Shown: positions 10,635 through 22,786 of the stretch, piece after piece
Position numbering within the stretch: position 1 is the stretch's first letter
How the letters are laid out: every line of letters starts with the position of its first letter
Assembly: GCF_905475395.1 (NCBI RefSeq)
Contig: NC_058339.1
Location: forward strand, 11,354,001-11,418,000
Source of the DNA: Chrysoperla carnea
Taxonomy: Eukaryota; Arthropoda; Insecta; Neuroptera; Chrysopidae
Direction of reading: 5' to 3'
Length of the DNA stretch: 64,000 nucleotides
The notes under the pieces: generated by a model
Database searches by the model: none
Told to the model about the DNA's origin: nothing
What the model saw: the letters and a program-made list of their open reading frames with translations, nothing else
Made by a program: the position numbers and the translations under genes

Positions 10635-12884
10635 GAAAATATTATTTTCAATTAGAATTGAATATTTTTGTTCAGTGGAACCAAGACTATGATTCCCTAA
10701 TATACGACCGTAACTACGATTCATGTATTTCTTTTTTTACTATAATGTTGAGACAATCAGGGAAAAGTATCGAAATTTAGTGATACAAACCAATTCGATC
10801 GCCACCTTGAAAATAAAGTTCACTCATTTTCCCAACTTTTCTTTAGAAAATACTGAATAATTTTGATTTTTTTTTTAAATAACATAAAAAAAGTGAAAAA
10901 GATTTTAAAAAATTATAACGAATTTAAAACGTTGATTTTGCGCTAACTTGTGTATTTTTGTTAAATTTTTTATTATTTTTCCACAATGTTAAAATTGTTA
11001 AAATTGTTGAAAATTTAGAATAAATGAAAACGTTATCCCGAAAAATGACTTTATACTGTATAAAATGTGAAATATGTACAAATATATATAATAAAATATC
11101 GTTTATATCAATTTTTCTGATTTAATTATTATTATTCAATATTATACCTACCTTTATCTTTTATCCTTTACATCGATTTCAGGAATATCAAACAGAACCT
11201 TCAATTTTAACAAAATATTACTACAATTATTCATTTATAGGTAAGATTATTAAAAAAGGTGAGTAGAAGGTATTTATATTACATTATTGATAAATATAAC
11301 AAGTCTAAGGTGGAGTAGTGGCTAGCGCAGTCGCCTCCGGTTAATAAGTACCTCGGTTCGAATCTAGCAATGCTTCGATTACTTTTTAATTATATAAATT
11401 ACCGAAATAAAATAATTTTTTGTAGATAATTGTTATGAGAACCAAAAATAACAAATAAGTAAGAGAGCGGGGTATATTTTATGTTGTTTTAATTCCCACC
11501 CCTCTGACAGAAGAGTGATTTATGACATAAGTAGGAAAGTGGGACTAACAACATAATTACATTTTTTTTTTTGTGAAATAACATGTTCTCCTATTACAGA
11601 ATCTTATAAAATTTAATTTTGTAGCATGTACAACAAAAAAGCAAGCAAAATAAGTATTTTTTTAATATTTTGTAATAGGAGAATATGAGTGAGATAAACT
11701 ATATGACATGTTCTCCTATTAAAAAGTTTCAAATTTTAGCATAACCAAGCCATTTTTATACATATTTTTAATATTTTGTAACAAGAGAACAAAATTTTCA
11801 ACAGTGACATATTTATGACTGTTTAAATTCCCACCCCCTGACAGAATTGTGATTTATGACATATGTATAACTGACGTTATTTATAGCAAGAGGGCGTGTT
11901 ATATAGATAATTTAAACTATAAAAAGAGTGGAAAATTTTCAACATCAGAAAAAATTCATTTAATTTAAAAGTAAAAATGTTAGCCATACCTGGATACGAA
12001 CCAGCGTACCTTGGATTCATAGGCAAGTCTTATACTGACACAGCCACTCAGTTTATTGACATCTATATAATTAACTTAACAGTTATCTTTACTTAATAAA
12101 TAATTAATTAATAATGAATGTGAAATATTTATATCCAAAAATTGTTAATAATAAACGAACAATCAATAATTTCTTAAAATACATTGATTAAAGAAGTAAA
12201 AAGTGGAAATCAATAGTATGGGGGGCTAACTTATGGACAAATAATTGTTTAATAAATAATAAATAAACAACGATCGAACCAATGAAGAACAAACGACGGA
12301 CAATGAATTAAAAAAGATTTATAATTAATTAACCCGAACAAACTTTTTTGGGGGGCCAAATTACGTTAGTTGATATATTAGTAATTTGCCAATTCACCGG
12401 GTAATAATAATTGAACTGCGGCTTGAATTTCCCGACTTGTGATTGTTGAACGTTTGTTATAATCAGCCAAACGTGATGCTTCAGCAGTATTGTGTAAATA
12501 GGACTTAAAAAATAGTTTTTATAATTTAAACTAGTCTTTACATAAAAGTTACTAACATATAACTTTTGATTAAAGTTGGTAGTAATGTAAATACAAATTT
12601 ACAGTACACTTGTATTAAGATGACTTTGCACAGCATAATATTTCTCACATAAAAAAGGATGGATAAAGTGAAAATAATGCAACAAACAAAGATACCAACA
12701 TACTACTATTGTAAAGAATATATTAATATTATAAAAATTACTATTTTATAATAATTCCCTACAAAGTGTGGGGATGGGAATATGGATGTGACTGTTCGAT
12801 CTGCCGGTATAATTTCCCGCTTGGAATAATACAGTCCTTAAGTTTTTTTTTGAAATAATTAAATTTGTTTAAATTAAATACAAA
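10635..12884. other. Intergenic region between CtIP and PPM1G
   Basis: No coding frame recognised. The middle is occupied by the tRNA-ended composite element (11308-12058). The last 300 bases before 12885 are the presumed PPM1G promoter and 5' UTR; no distinctive core-promoter motif is evident. Confidence 0.5.
11308..12058 (+). mobile_element. Composite element with tRNA-like ends in inverted orientation (copy 1)
   Basis: The left end (about 11308-11380) reads like a tRNA gene: an A-box-like TGGCTAGCGCAG, then GCCTCCGGTT and a B-box GGTTCGAATCT. The right end (about 11985-12058) is tRNA-like on the minus strand, with TGGCTGTGTCAG, GACTTGCCTATGAA and a B-box GGTTCGTATCC. The interior has two direct copies of a block (AATTCCCACCCCTCTGACAG at about 11491 and 11825, each followed by GATTTATGACATA) and several copies of an 18-bp motif around TGTTCTCCTATTAC. 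The same architecture occurs inverted at 30808-31680. Best described as SINE-like, of unknown class. Confidence 0.7.
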
Positions 12885-15800
12885 ATGGGTGCATATTTAT
12901 CAGAACCGATCACAGAAAAAATATCCAGTGATGAAATTGGGGAACGATTATCATGTGGGGCAAGTTCTATGCAAGGTTGGCGGGTTAGTCAAGAGGTAAC
13001 GAAAATTCAATTTTTAATCGTTTATAATTTTAATTTAAAAAAGGAACCTTTTAATAGCTGTACAATTTTTGCAAGTGCTAACTTATTAAAAAATATAATG
13101 CCTTGCAAAAATTATATAAAATATCCTTGTTTACATTGATATCCGATATATTGTAACGACTATTAAAATGTTTACACAGTTTATTCTATTAATTTACGAA
13201 GAATGCAAAAAACAGTTACTCCGAAAATTTATAATTTGTAAATTTTTCATTTTGAACAAAGCACTTTTTGAAATTATAAACATGGTAAAATCAATTTCAA
13301 TTAAAATTTCACTAGCTTTATGAATATTTCATGAATTTTCATGAAAATTTCAATTGTAATACGTCATGAATATTTCAGTTCGCGAAATGTTCTCGTATAA
13401 TCAGTTCTAATTTGTACAATTTTTAACGAAAGTTATAATTTGTACGGAAATTTGTTCAAAAGACTAGTATTTATTGATAAATTTGTAGTCAATTAATCTT
13501 ATCACATAAATATGAAAATTAAAAGTTCATTTACGTAAAGTTTAAAAGTATGTATTTTGCTAAGCCATGCTATTTAATTCAAAATTTCAGATTTATAAAT
13601 GAGATAAAATTAAAAAAAGCTTTCAAAAATTTAAAATCAAATTAATTGTAAAAATTTTGTGTTATCTACGATTTTGATTATTAGCTCAAAGCTCAAATTT
13701 AGGCTTTTAAATGTAATAATCTGTTTTCTGAATATCGAATTACAGTCGCTAACAATAATGCTACACATTTTAAGTCCTGTAAATCAGTTTATTTAGGTAA
13801 TTTGTCCCCCCAAATCACTTAAACTTAACCCCACATTTTGTTTTATTTATTCGAAATATTATACTTAAATGTATCCATAGAAAAAAACAAAATTTTCTTA
13901 CCGCATGGTGCACGAGAAAAATATATGGGATCTTATGAGTATCCTTATACAATAATTCTGGAAATTGAGGGTTTATAAAAAAGAAGTAGACTTGAGCTTC
14001 TAGAAACAAACTTTTTAATAGATAGAACGAAATTTCAAGCGTACATCAGTAAAACATTCAAAACGATTTACCGTATACTTTCTATTTAATTAATTTTATA
14101 ATATTTTAAGTGTCCGACAATCGAAATAAGAGTGAAACTTTAAACTTAAACAAGTTTTGTATGAGATAACATATTTTATTTATTTTCAAGAGTATTTTAT
14201 TACATTTTGTGTAATATAGCCTGTGTCAAAAAAACGGACGGATTTGCATGTATCTCTATGGAAACCGTGCGTTTTTTGTGACACAGAGTGTATATAAAAC
14301 GATAAAAATATAAACTTGTAGTGGCATAATCATCACGCAACATTACATGCAGTGTTAATACATGGAAATTTTTGTTTTTTCAATCAAAATGAGTTCTTAA
14401 CTAGATCTATAGAGCGTCTGATTTTCCTCGTTTTAAAAAATTTAACCAACTGGTTTAGTAAATAACACGCGAACGTAGGTCGAATGTTTGAAACGTGAGA
14501 TCTGGCCCAGCGCCCTTAAAAGAAAACACAAACAATAAAATCGATGATATCTAACCCGATCTATGTGATCGAACCATCAATAAATTATATATATCACGTT
14601 ATGTTTGTGTGTCAGTATGTGTGTCTGTCTGGGCTATCGTAGCTCCTAAACGAATAAACCGATATTAATTTATTTGCTTGTTTGTTAGCTTATTTAATCG
14701 AGAGTGTTCTTAGCTATATTTCAAGTAAATCGGTTCACTTTTGAGAGAGCTACAAGAAAAAAATCGCATTTGTCGAAATTTTTTTTAAAAATTTCAAAAG
14801 TCAAAACAAATAATATAACTGTTGGTTTTTTAAACTTTTCTAATTTATTAAAAATAATGCAAGCATTGACATTCAAGACTTTCTATACAGGATATTTCAA
14901 CAATTAACACAGTCAATTGTATGTTTCAAACCTTCTCTCTTCGATTTTTTTCGAAAAGATTGCATTTTCAAATTATCATGATGACGTCATATTTGAGTTA
15001 TCGTTTTGAAAAAACGCAGCCTTGAATTTGTCGGACACTATGGCTACTTGATAACATTAATAATTATTAGACAATTCAGCAAAAGTAAACCATGTACGAA
15101 TTCAAAATCGTACTGCTCATCGGTGCAATATTTTTCTCGTACAAAATATTTTATTGTTTAAAAATTATTAATGCTATCAAGTGGTCATAGTGTTCGACAA
15201 ATTATCTGCTGCGTTTTTATATTACATATAACGTCATCATGCTCATTTGAGAACGCCGACTTTTCGAAGAAAAATCTTAGAGGAAAGTTTAGTAGACTCG
15301 TCAAATGGAAGCCACTTACGAAGTATGTATTTATCATTTGAAAAACCCGAAATGTCCTACGGTCTATAAAGTTTTGAACTGTTATACGAAAATCAAAATG
15401 TAATTCTTATGCTCTTTGCATTACGACCTCTTCATTTATACACCGACTTATTTGTAATTGTATCCATTTTTTTTTCAGGATGCACATAATTGTATTATAG
15501 ATTTTGATGAAAATACATCACTGTTTGCAGTCTATGACGGTCATGGAGGGCATGAGGTAGCTTTATATTGTTCACAAAAATTCCCAGAATTTTTAAAAAC
15601 AGTCGAATCTTATAAGAAAAAGGACTATAAACAAGCATTAATCGATGCATTTCTTCAATTTGATGGAACATTACCGACTCCAGAAATTACTGAAATATTA
15701 AAAGAATTAGCTGGAGATAAGAAAGAAAATAAAGATGGTGAGGTTGAATATTCTGATGAAGAAGAACCACAAGATGAAATCAATCATTTATGCGAGGAAG

Positions 15801-17628
15801 CTTCAATGCCTCTCGAAAAAGTTATGGAAAAATATCAAAATCAACATTTGCTTAAAGTACAAGATAAAAAACCAATATCACCGTATTTACGGTATAAAAA
15901 AGAATCTCGAATTGCTGGAGATGGCGCTGGATCGTCAGGAGAAAGTAAATCATTTAAACCCAGTAAATTAACCAAAGAGCTAAACGGTGAAGTTTCTACA
16001 GAATCAGGGGATTCAATAGAGAATGATAGTAAGGAAAAAGTTAATAATGATGAGAAATTATCAGAAACCAAGTCTAGCGATAATAAAACAGAAGAAAATA
16101 GTAAGTGTGATGAAATTAAATCGGATGCAAATAAATCAGAAGAAAGTGGATCAGGTACCAAACCAGAGGCAAGTAATTCTGAGAGTAATAAATCAGAAGA
16201 AACTAAATCCGAAAGTAATAAATTAGAAGAAACAAAAGAAAATAAAATAGAAGAAAAAAATGAAGAAAAGCCTTCGGTAAATGGTGATGTGACAGATAAA
16301 AATGAGGAAGCAACAAATGGCGAATCAATAAAGGGCAAGGGTAAGGCTAAAAAATCCCCTCAGAAGGTATTGAAAGATCGTAAAGCAAAAAAAATGGGTA
16401 TTAGTACTGAAAATATTCAAGCCATATATAGTGCGATTTTATCAGGGTTCGTTCCTGATGAAGATACTGAAGATTCAGATGATGAGCATGACGATACATT
16501 TAAGGCAGATGAAGTAGAAAAAAATAGTTCTGAAGAGGAAGAGGAGGAAGAGGATGATGAAGATGATGAGGAAGATGAGTCAGATTTAGGAGAAGAAGAG
16601 GCTACTGATGAAGAAGATGATAGTAATGAGATGAATGACGATGATGATTTCAAAATGCCCATGACCGAAGAACCAGGATTTGATAGTGGATGTACGGCCG
16701 TCGTTGCTCTTTTACGTGGTGATGAATTGTACGTTGCAAATGCTGGTGATTCAAGATGCATAGTTAGTCGTAAAGGTGAAGTAATCGAGATGAGTCAAGA
16801 TCATAAACCAGAAACTGAAGAAGAAAATGATCGAATTGTTAAAGCAGGCGGTAAAGTTACAAGTGATGGACGAGTAAATGGTGGATTAAACTTATCAAGA
16901 GCTATTGGTGATCATGCTTATAAACAAAATAAAGATTTACCAGCTGAAGAACAAATGATTACAGCATTACCAGATGTTACAAAAATTTCTATCACACCAG
17001 ATGATGAATTTTTAGTGTTAGCATGTGATGGTATTTGGAATTTTATGAGTAATGAGGAAGTTATTGAATTTGTTAGGCCACGTTTAGCTGATGGTAGAAG
17101 AAAAATATCAGAAATTTGTGAAGAGGTATGACTTTTGTTTTTAACATCTTATTTCAGTATTCCTAGATTGGGATTTGAGTTCCATGTAAATCAAATCCCA
17201 ACCGTTTTTAAATTCGTTAAAGTCGAAAGAAATTAACTTTTGAATGTCCGTTAATAGTATCAAGTTTAATTTAACTTTTAACTTTAAATTGTAATTTTCT
17301 TTCTTGATTCGTAGTCAACAAATTTTTGTTCCTTTCATGATTCTAAAAAAGTCTTGTTTTTCTTCAGATGTTCGATCATTGCCTAGCTCCAAATACAATG
17401 GGAGATGGTACAGGATGCGACAATATGACTGCAATAATTGTGCAGTTACAGAAAAAAATTGTCGGTGGACTTAAAAGAAGTGCAGAACCATTATCACCAA
17501 AACAAGCTACCGAAGAAAAGCGACTCAAATTAGATGAAAAAACCGAATCAACGACAACACAATCTGAAAAATCCATAAATGAAAGCACATCTGAAACAAC
17601 AGATACAAAGCAAGAATCTAACTTGTAG
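12885..17628 (+). CDS. PPM1G: PPM1G-type PP2C protein phosphatase
   Basis: Metal-dependent serine/threonine phosphatase of the PPM family; PPM1G orthologues are mostly nuclear and linked to splicing and histone H2A-H2B handling. Three exons, all phase 0: 12885-12995, 15479-17125, 17368-17628; 672 aa. Exon 1 encodes [12 protein letters not shown] and [17 protein letters not shown], continuing as DAHN in exon 2. PP2C motifs: [11 protein letters not shown] (metal-binding Asp and Gly), then [48 protein letters not shown] and, in exon 3, [13 protein letters not shown]. As in other PPM1G proteins, a long acidic Ser/Glu/Lys-rich insert (about 15720-16660) splits the catalytic domain, with an almost pure Asp/Glu run at 16530-16600. 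The initiator MGAY suggests N-myristoylation, a known PPM-family feature, by inference. Intron 1 (2.5 kb) holds a fold-back element. Confidence 0.95.
14575..14765 (+). repeat. Dispersed repeat of the 'GTAGCTCCTAAACGAATAAACCGAT' family
   Basis: TGTGTGTCAGTATGTGTGTCTGTCTGGGCTATCGTAGCTCCTAAACG-type sequence followed by GTGTTCTTAGCTAT. Related copies lie at 57594-58080 (tandem) and, inverted, at 62930-63055. Non-coding. Confidence 0.6.
14931..15288. mobile_element. Fold-back MITE in PPM1G intron 1
   Basis: The left arm (TCTTCGATTTTTTTCGAAAAG, ATCATGATGACGTCAT, GTCGGACACTATGGCTACTTGAT) is repeated inverted in the right arm (ATCAAGTGGTCATAGTGTTCGAC, ACGTCATCATG, CTTTTCGAAG). The loop centre is near 15110. 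No ORF. Confidence 0.75.
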
Positions 17629-19819
17629 AGAGAGAAAGACGAACGGGATACATTAATTTATGAACTGAAAATTTAATGGATTATTTCTTAATCTATACAC
17701 CATTAAACTAATTATTGCGAAGGGGCCTTTTTTAAGTTTGTAAAGTTATACATTTCATAATTAAGGAATAATTTAAAAAAAACATGACTGTGTTGTAACA
17801 GTTATTGACAACAACAAAAAAAAAAAAACGCAAAAATTTGTTAGGGAAACTGCATTTTAAAAATGAAAAAATAAAAATACACACTGAATGTTTATAATTA
17901 AATTAAAAATCAATTCATTCGTTATAATTCAATTTAATTTTTAGTGTTGTTTGTATTTATAAAAAATAAATGTACAGTCATTTTTTATGTAATTATTATT
18001 CTAGGATCTAGCTAATTTATAATTTGAAATTCTTAACAGTTTAATTTTTTTTAATCTTAAAATATGTGTCATACGATAATTTAGGTTTGAGTACAATTTA
18101 CTTTGCTTTCAATTTCAATTGATTATGGCTTAAATCGCGACAATGAATTATTAGTAATGAATAAAAATTAGAAGAGGAATTATCGATTTAAAATAAATAA
18201 ATTACAAGGAAATGTACAATAAAATAACTAGAATCAATCTTTAATTTTGGATATTTCGTTCCCTTTATTAGAACTTCTTCAAGTATAATCTTAATACCTA
18301 GGTAAATTTTCGAATACTTATGGTTGCTGAAGAAGTTCCAATAAAGGGAAAAGGTTTTATTATCCATCTCCCTGTGACTTATTTATTTTTTTAATATTAC
18401 ATATAACATTCAACGTCGTAAAATATTTGTTTCCCAATTCATTGTCAAAATTTCAACTGCAGCTTTTTGAATTTAGATGAAAATTTCAATTTAGATTAAA
18501 TAATATCCTAATTTTGTTACTATTTGTATTCCATAGAAGGTAATTCATTTTAAATCGAGGACAGTTTTATAAATACAGGATGAATTAAGAATCAAATATT
18601 GTTTTCTAATTTATAAGTAGTACGGACACAAAAGTTTTATTGTGTCTTATCCATGCCATTTATTGAAATTGGTTGAACTGCTAACTGCTGTTCAAATTTT
18701 TGTTATAAATTTGAACACTTTTTTTTATACTAATTTAAGGAATTCCATCCGTACTACTTACAAACTAAAAAATCGTAATATTTGATAATTTCCTTTAGTA
18801 TGCCAATTACCGTTTCTAGGTTAACTGTTATCAAATTTAAATTATCGTATTAATATTTAAAAATGCATTGTTTTTTTCATTTTGCAAAAATTTTATAATT
18901 TATCTCGATTTGTTGATTATAATTAATGCTGAGTGAAAAGTTAAAGATGGGGGACATAAAGGAAGAGTTTTTATTGATACTGGATTTCCAATTTAACTGA
19001 GAAAAAGTTTTATTCTTTGATACATGTGATACATGTTTTCTGTCGATATCTGATAGAATAAAATTAAAGAAAAATCTTATCGATTTCCAATTTTAATTAT
19101 TTTTAAACTTTTTTTTCTTTAAAATTTCTCGTTCCCGGTATTTCCAAGAAAATAACCAGTTGATTTTATGAAATGATTAATTGTTTAATTATATTCAGTA
19201 CGAATTCCTCTGTTATTTTATTTAAATTATGATTGATCAGTAGAATCCACAAAGGTCAGTTTATATATCCATTAGTTAAAATTAATTTAAATCTTAGAAT
19301 TTACCAATGAAATACGATTGAAATGAAAATTTGACTGGTAGGCTAGAAATGAATAAATTAAACAAAGGTGGTGAAATAAACCAATTTTCTAAATGTCTAA
19401 TACAAGAAAGCAATCGAGGAAGATAGTTAAAAAACGTGCTATCTTTTTTTTATATAATAATTATATTTATTTTTTCGTGTTAATTACAAAATTTTAATTC
19501 GCTAAATAAAAATAAATTTCAAAAATCGAATAATTATGAAAAGAGATCATATTTTTTGGTTTCTTGTTAGCATGTATAAAAATTTGTTATTGTGATAAAT
19601 TTTAAGTTTTTGCATTATAATAATTTTTTTTTATTTTCCGTACATTTTTTTTTTTGTTTTATGTATTTTTAACTAAGTGTAATTGTTTTCTAAATGAATA
19701 GTATGTAGTTTGTAAAAGTATTTTTGCAAAAAACAAAAAAGAAAAAAAAACATTCGAACTGGCTAGTTTTATATATAAAATTAAATTAATGAAATCAAGA
19801 ATATTGTGGTTTTTGTTTT
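17629..19819. other. 3' flanks between convergent PPM1G and IFT20
   Basis: AT-rich and non-coding. AATAAA hexamers at 17870-17875 and 17965-17970 are candidates for PPM1G polyadenylation; TTTATT at 19630-19635 is a candidate for IFT20 on the minus strand. Two small inverted repeats lie at about 18265-18350 (arms around GTTCCCTTTATTAGAACTTCTTC) and 18585-18790 (arms around TAAGTAGTACGGA); the latter is probably a small MITE. Confidence 0.55.
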
Positions 19820-21826
19820 TTAACTATAATAGGTTAATCGATCCAATACATCTTGCTGTTCCGACATTGTTTTTTGCATTGAATGATGTTCAATACGTAA
19901 TCTTTCCAATTCCAATGATTTTTCCATTAGCAATGCCTAGAAATTTTCATATTTATTATGTTAAACAAAATTTGCTTTACAGTGTTTTGCGAAACAGTGC
20001 TGTAGTAGGTAGTGTATTACGTTTGTGAGTACTGTTAATGAGTACATCAAAATGAGGTGACGATTATCGAAGACGATATTTGACTACAAATGCGAAGTTA
20101 CAAAGAGGTGCGCGTGGAATTTTTTAACAAACATAAAATTAATTGTGTAAGTGTGCAAAAAATTACTGTTATTGATATTTGTACAGTTATTCAAATGGAT
20201 GACAGTCTAATTCCTATAATTTCTGCAGAAAAAGGAAATGTTATTGAGAAATGAACAGCTAGTCAAAGAATATATAGAAAAGGGTACAAAGAGAATGTGG
20301 AAGAGAAAGCTCACAGCAGAGTGACGGTCTATCTAGCAATTATAGACAGACTTGTGGAACATCAAAAAAAGGCGAGTAATTCTTACAGTAAATTTTTTAA
20401 CCATTTTGATAAATGGGGCAAGTATGTTAGTAACGATGTATTTTTGGGTTTTAGAAAATTACTTTCTTGATTAATGTATCTATTTACGTTCTTATTTAAC
20501 AAGCCGAGTTCGAGTCGGACAACTGTCCCTCAACCAATGCGATTTTACAGGTTCTAAGAAATAAAGAACTAAAAAAATAAAAAAAGGTCTTGTCTTTATT
20601 GATCGATTTTTATTACGGGGGGTGATAATTTTAAACTACATACGGGCGTAATATTTGTTAAAGCGCCTTTGCTTAATTTACTAAAATACTCGACTAAAAA
20701 AAAACTGAATTATACTTGGTACTGACATAATATAAACAAAGCTTTAGATATTAAATTATTTGCTAGTTCACTTCATTACTGGCATAATGAGAAAAGACTT
20801 TTCTTGAAGCCGAAAGGGAAGTGGAGAATGAATTGATGATTTTTTCAACTTTTCCCAAAACTGTTAATTTTGTTCTTTAATGTAAACTTCTGGATTAAGT
20901 CATGGGCACACCAGGATTAAGTCATGGGCAGCTTTGACCCAGAGTGTTGAGGGTGGTAAGGGTCAACACAGTAATTATTAGCCCTAAAATTTCATAAGTT
21001 CAAAATATAGCCAATTAATATAATGGTCAGTTCAGGTTCAGGGTGGCAGCTGTCTTTCCATTCCTCGCTACGATCATGAAACTTTTTCATGTCTTTGCAT
21101 TGTTTTTATTATGCGAATTATTTTCTTGTGAAATATTCTATCAAGTTTAGAAATGTGTTGCGTATCTACAAGGGAGTAAATCGGCAAAGATAGGTTTTAC
21201 ACCAAAAAATTGTTGGAATTTTCGGATTTTGCATATTATTATAATATTAAGTGTTTGTAACCTCCGGGCAGAGGCATTTAAATCTGGGAGAGCTAAAGTG
21301 TTTTTAATTATAGTTTAGGTTGACCGAATTATCAGAAAAACGACTCAAATCCAAGGGAAACCGTTTTGAAATAATACTTTGAATAAAACTTTGTGCATAA
21401 TTAAATGAAGTGTTGAAATATAGGCAAACGTTTGTGCAAGTATATATACAAAAATTCTAAAAAACGGAACCTGTAATTGATTTTTTTCCAATTCATTTTG
21501 TTTGGTCATTGATTGAACCATATTTCGTCGCCCTATGGCACATAATTTTTCATTTTCAACTTCAGATGCCAAACTATCCATAATTTTAATAAACTTATCA
21601 GTTAGTGTTTGAAAATTATCAAGTTCTGTAAAAGAATTCAATGATGCAATAGAGACGTTTGCACTGATAAAAATTATGATTCATATGAATATAATAACAT
21701 ACTTTCAATAAAATTTTTACATTCATCTTTCAGTTTTGTGGATTGATCAGCTAATTTTGGATCAATTACACGAATTTTATTTAATTCATCAAAATATATA
21801 CCAGATTTCATAAGTATGTCCGCCAT
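19820..21826 (-). CDS. IFT20: Intraflagellar transport protein 20
   Basis: IFT20 is a small coiled-coil subunit of the IFT-B complex that moves between Golgi and cilium; in insects it is needed in ciliated sensory neurons. Three exons on the minus strand: 21826-21703, 21625-21471, 19936-19820, with phases 1 and 0; 131 aa, against about 132 aa for the human protein. Exon 1 gives MADILMKSGIYFDELNKIRV and DQSTKLKDECKNFIE; exon 2 gives the signature ASEVENEKLCAIGRRN and the coiled coil to LEKNQLQ; exon 3 gives ALLMEKSLELERLRIEHH and ends LDRLTYYS-stop. The exon 2 donor (CAG|GTTCCG) is weak, but exon 3 has a clean acceptor (TTTCTAG) and continues the family alignment exactly. Intron 2 is 1.5 kb. 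Divergent from the BTB gene to its right. Confidence 0.93.
19937..21470. other. IFT20 intron 2
   Basis: Non-coding. It contains a short tandem duplication of GGATTAAGTCATGGGCA near 20892 and 20913. Nothing else is recognised. Confidence 0.6.
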
Positions 21827-21863
21827 TTTTTAGTTGTAAATAAAATAATTTTTAGGATGGGTA

Positions 21864-22569
21864 CGGAAGCCTGAATGTCCCAATAGCTTTTTTTTAAAAG
21901 TGTCTACCCACAAATATAAAACCAACTAGTTCACTTTCAACAAGTGCACTTGTAACTTGTGGGACATAATGGAAACAAACCTTTTTGAAAATGTCAGTCG
22001 GTAATGACTATTCTTTAATTAGCCACTATCGAAACTGTCTGGAATTATTAATAATTGTATGTCCGGATTTAATGAAAATAATTAAATTTAATGATAATGT
22101 TTATAATTTGTCTTACGTAGTTAAAAATTTTTATTAATATTATTTAAAAAATATAATGCTTTAATTAGCCTTTTTTCTCATAAGATCCGATAGATGGCAG
22201 AACTAGAGTAGGTAAAAATATTTTGATTTCCTATATTTTTATTTCCTGTCATCTATCGGATCTTTTTTTAATCTTCTGAGGAAAAGGCTAATTAATAAAA
22301 ATTTTTAACTAACTACGTAAGATAAATTATAAACATTATCATTAAATTTAATTATTATCATTAAATCCGGACATACAATTATTAAAAATTTCAGACAGTT
22401 TTGGTAGTGGCTAATTAAAGAATAGTCATTACCGACTGTCATTTTCAAAAAGATTTGTTTCCATAAAGTCCCACAAATCACAAGTTCACTTGTTGAAAGT
22501 GAACTAGTTGGTTTTATATTTGTGGGTAGACACTTTAAAAAAAAAGCTATTGAGACATTCAGGCTTCCG
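21864..22569. mobile_element. 706-bp fold-back element between IFT20 and the BTB gene, flanked by TA
   Basis: Both ends read CGGAAGCCTGAATGTC inward, with TA at 21862-21863 and 22570-22571. The arms are complementary along nearly their whole length: TGTCTACCCACAAATATAAAAC, AACTAGTTCACTTTCAACAAG and GTCCGGATTTAATG all recur inverted. Near the centre, AGATCCGATAGATG pairs with CATCTATCGGATCT. No coding capacity. It lies 36 bp upstream of the IFT20 start codon and about 217 bp upstream of the BTB gene start codon. Confidence 0.9.
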
Positions 22570-22786
22570 TAAATGGGTGCTGTAAAAAATATTTATGCAG
22601 CGATCATTTAACAACATGTAATTAATTAAATTTATGCATGATTTATTATTATAAAATTTAATATTTCGTGTTAATAATTAGTTCTTTTTTTTATAAATAC
22701 ATTGTTGTTAATCATTCATTGTTTCGTTTAGTGTTTTATAAACCATAAAAATTGGGTTATGGTTCACTCAAATTTTCAAACTTGAA

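Larger units (their letters stand above)
12996..15478. other. PPM1G intron 1
   Basis: Non-coding. It contains a degenerate dispersed repeat (about 14575-14765) and the fold-back element at 14931-15288. It ends in a long T-rich tract and CAG at 15476-15478. Confidence 0.7.

Noticed and set aside
11308-11390. Functional tRNA gene
   Set aside because: A- and B-box-like sequences are present, but I could not fold a convincing acceptor stem and anticodon arm. The same sequence recurs as the end of a mobile element.
15841-16338. 165-codon minus-strand frame (Ser/Leu-rich)
   Set aside because: Antisense shadow of the low-complexity Glu/Lys/Ser insert of PPM1G.
19789-20028. Plus-strand open frame of 79 codons
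   Set aside because: It overlaps the third exon of IFT20 on the minus strand; the minus reading continues the IFT20 family alignment in phase, so the plus frame is a shadow.
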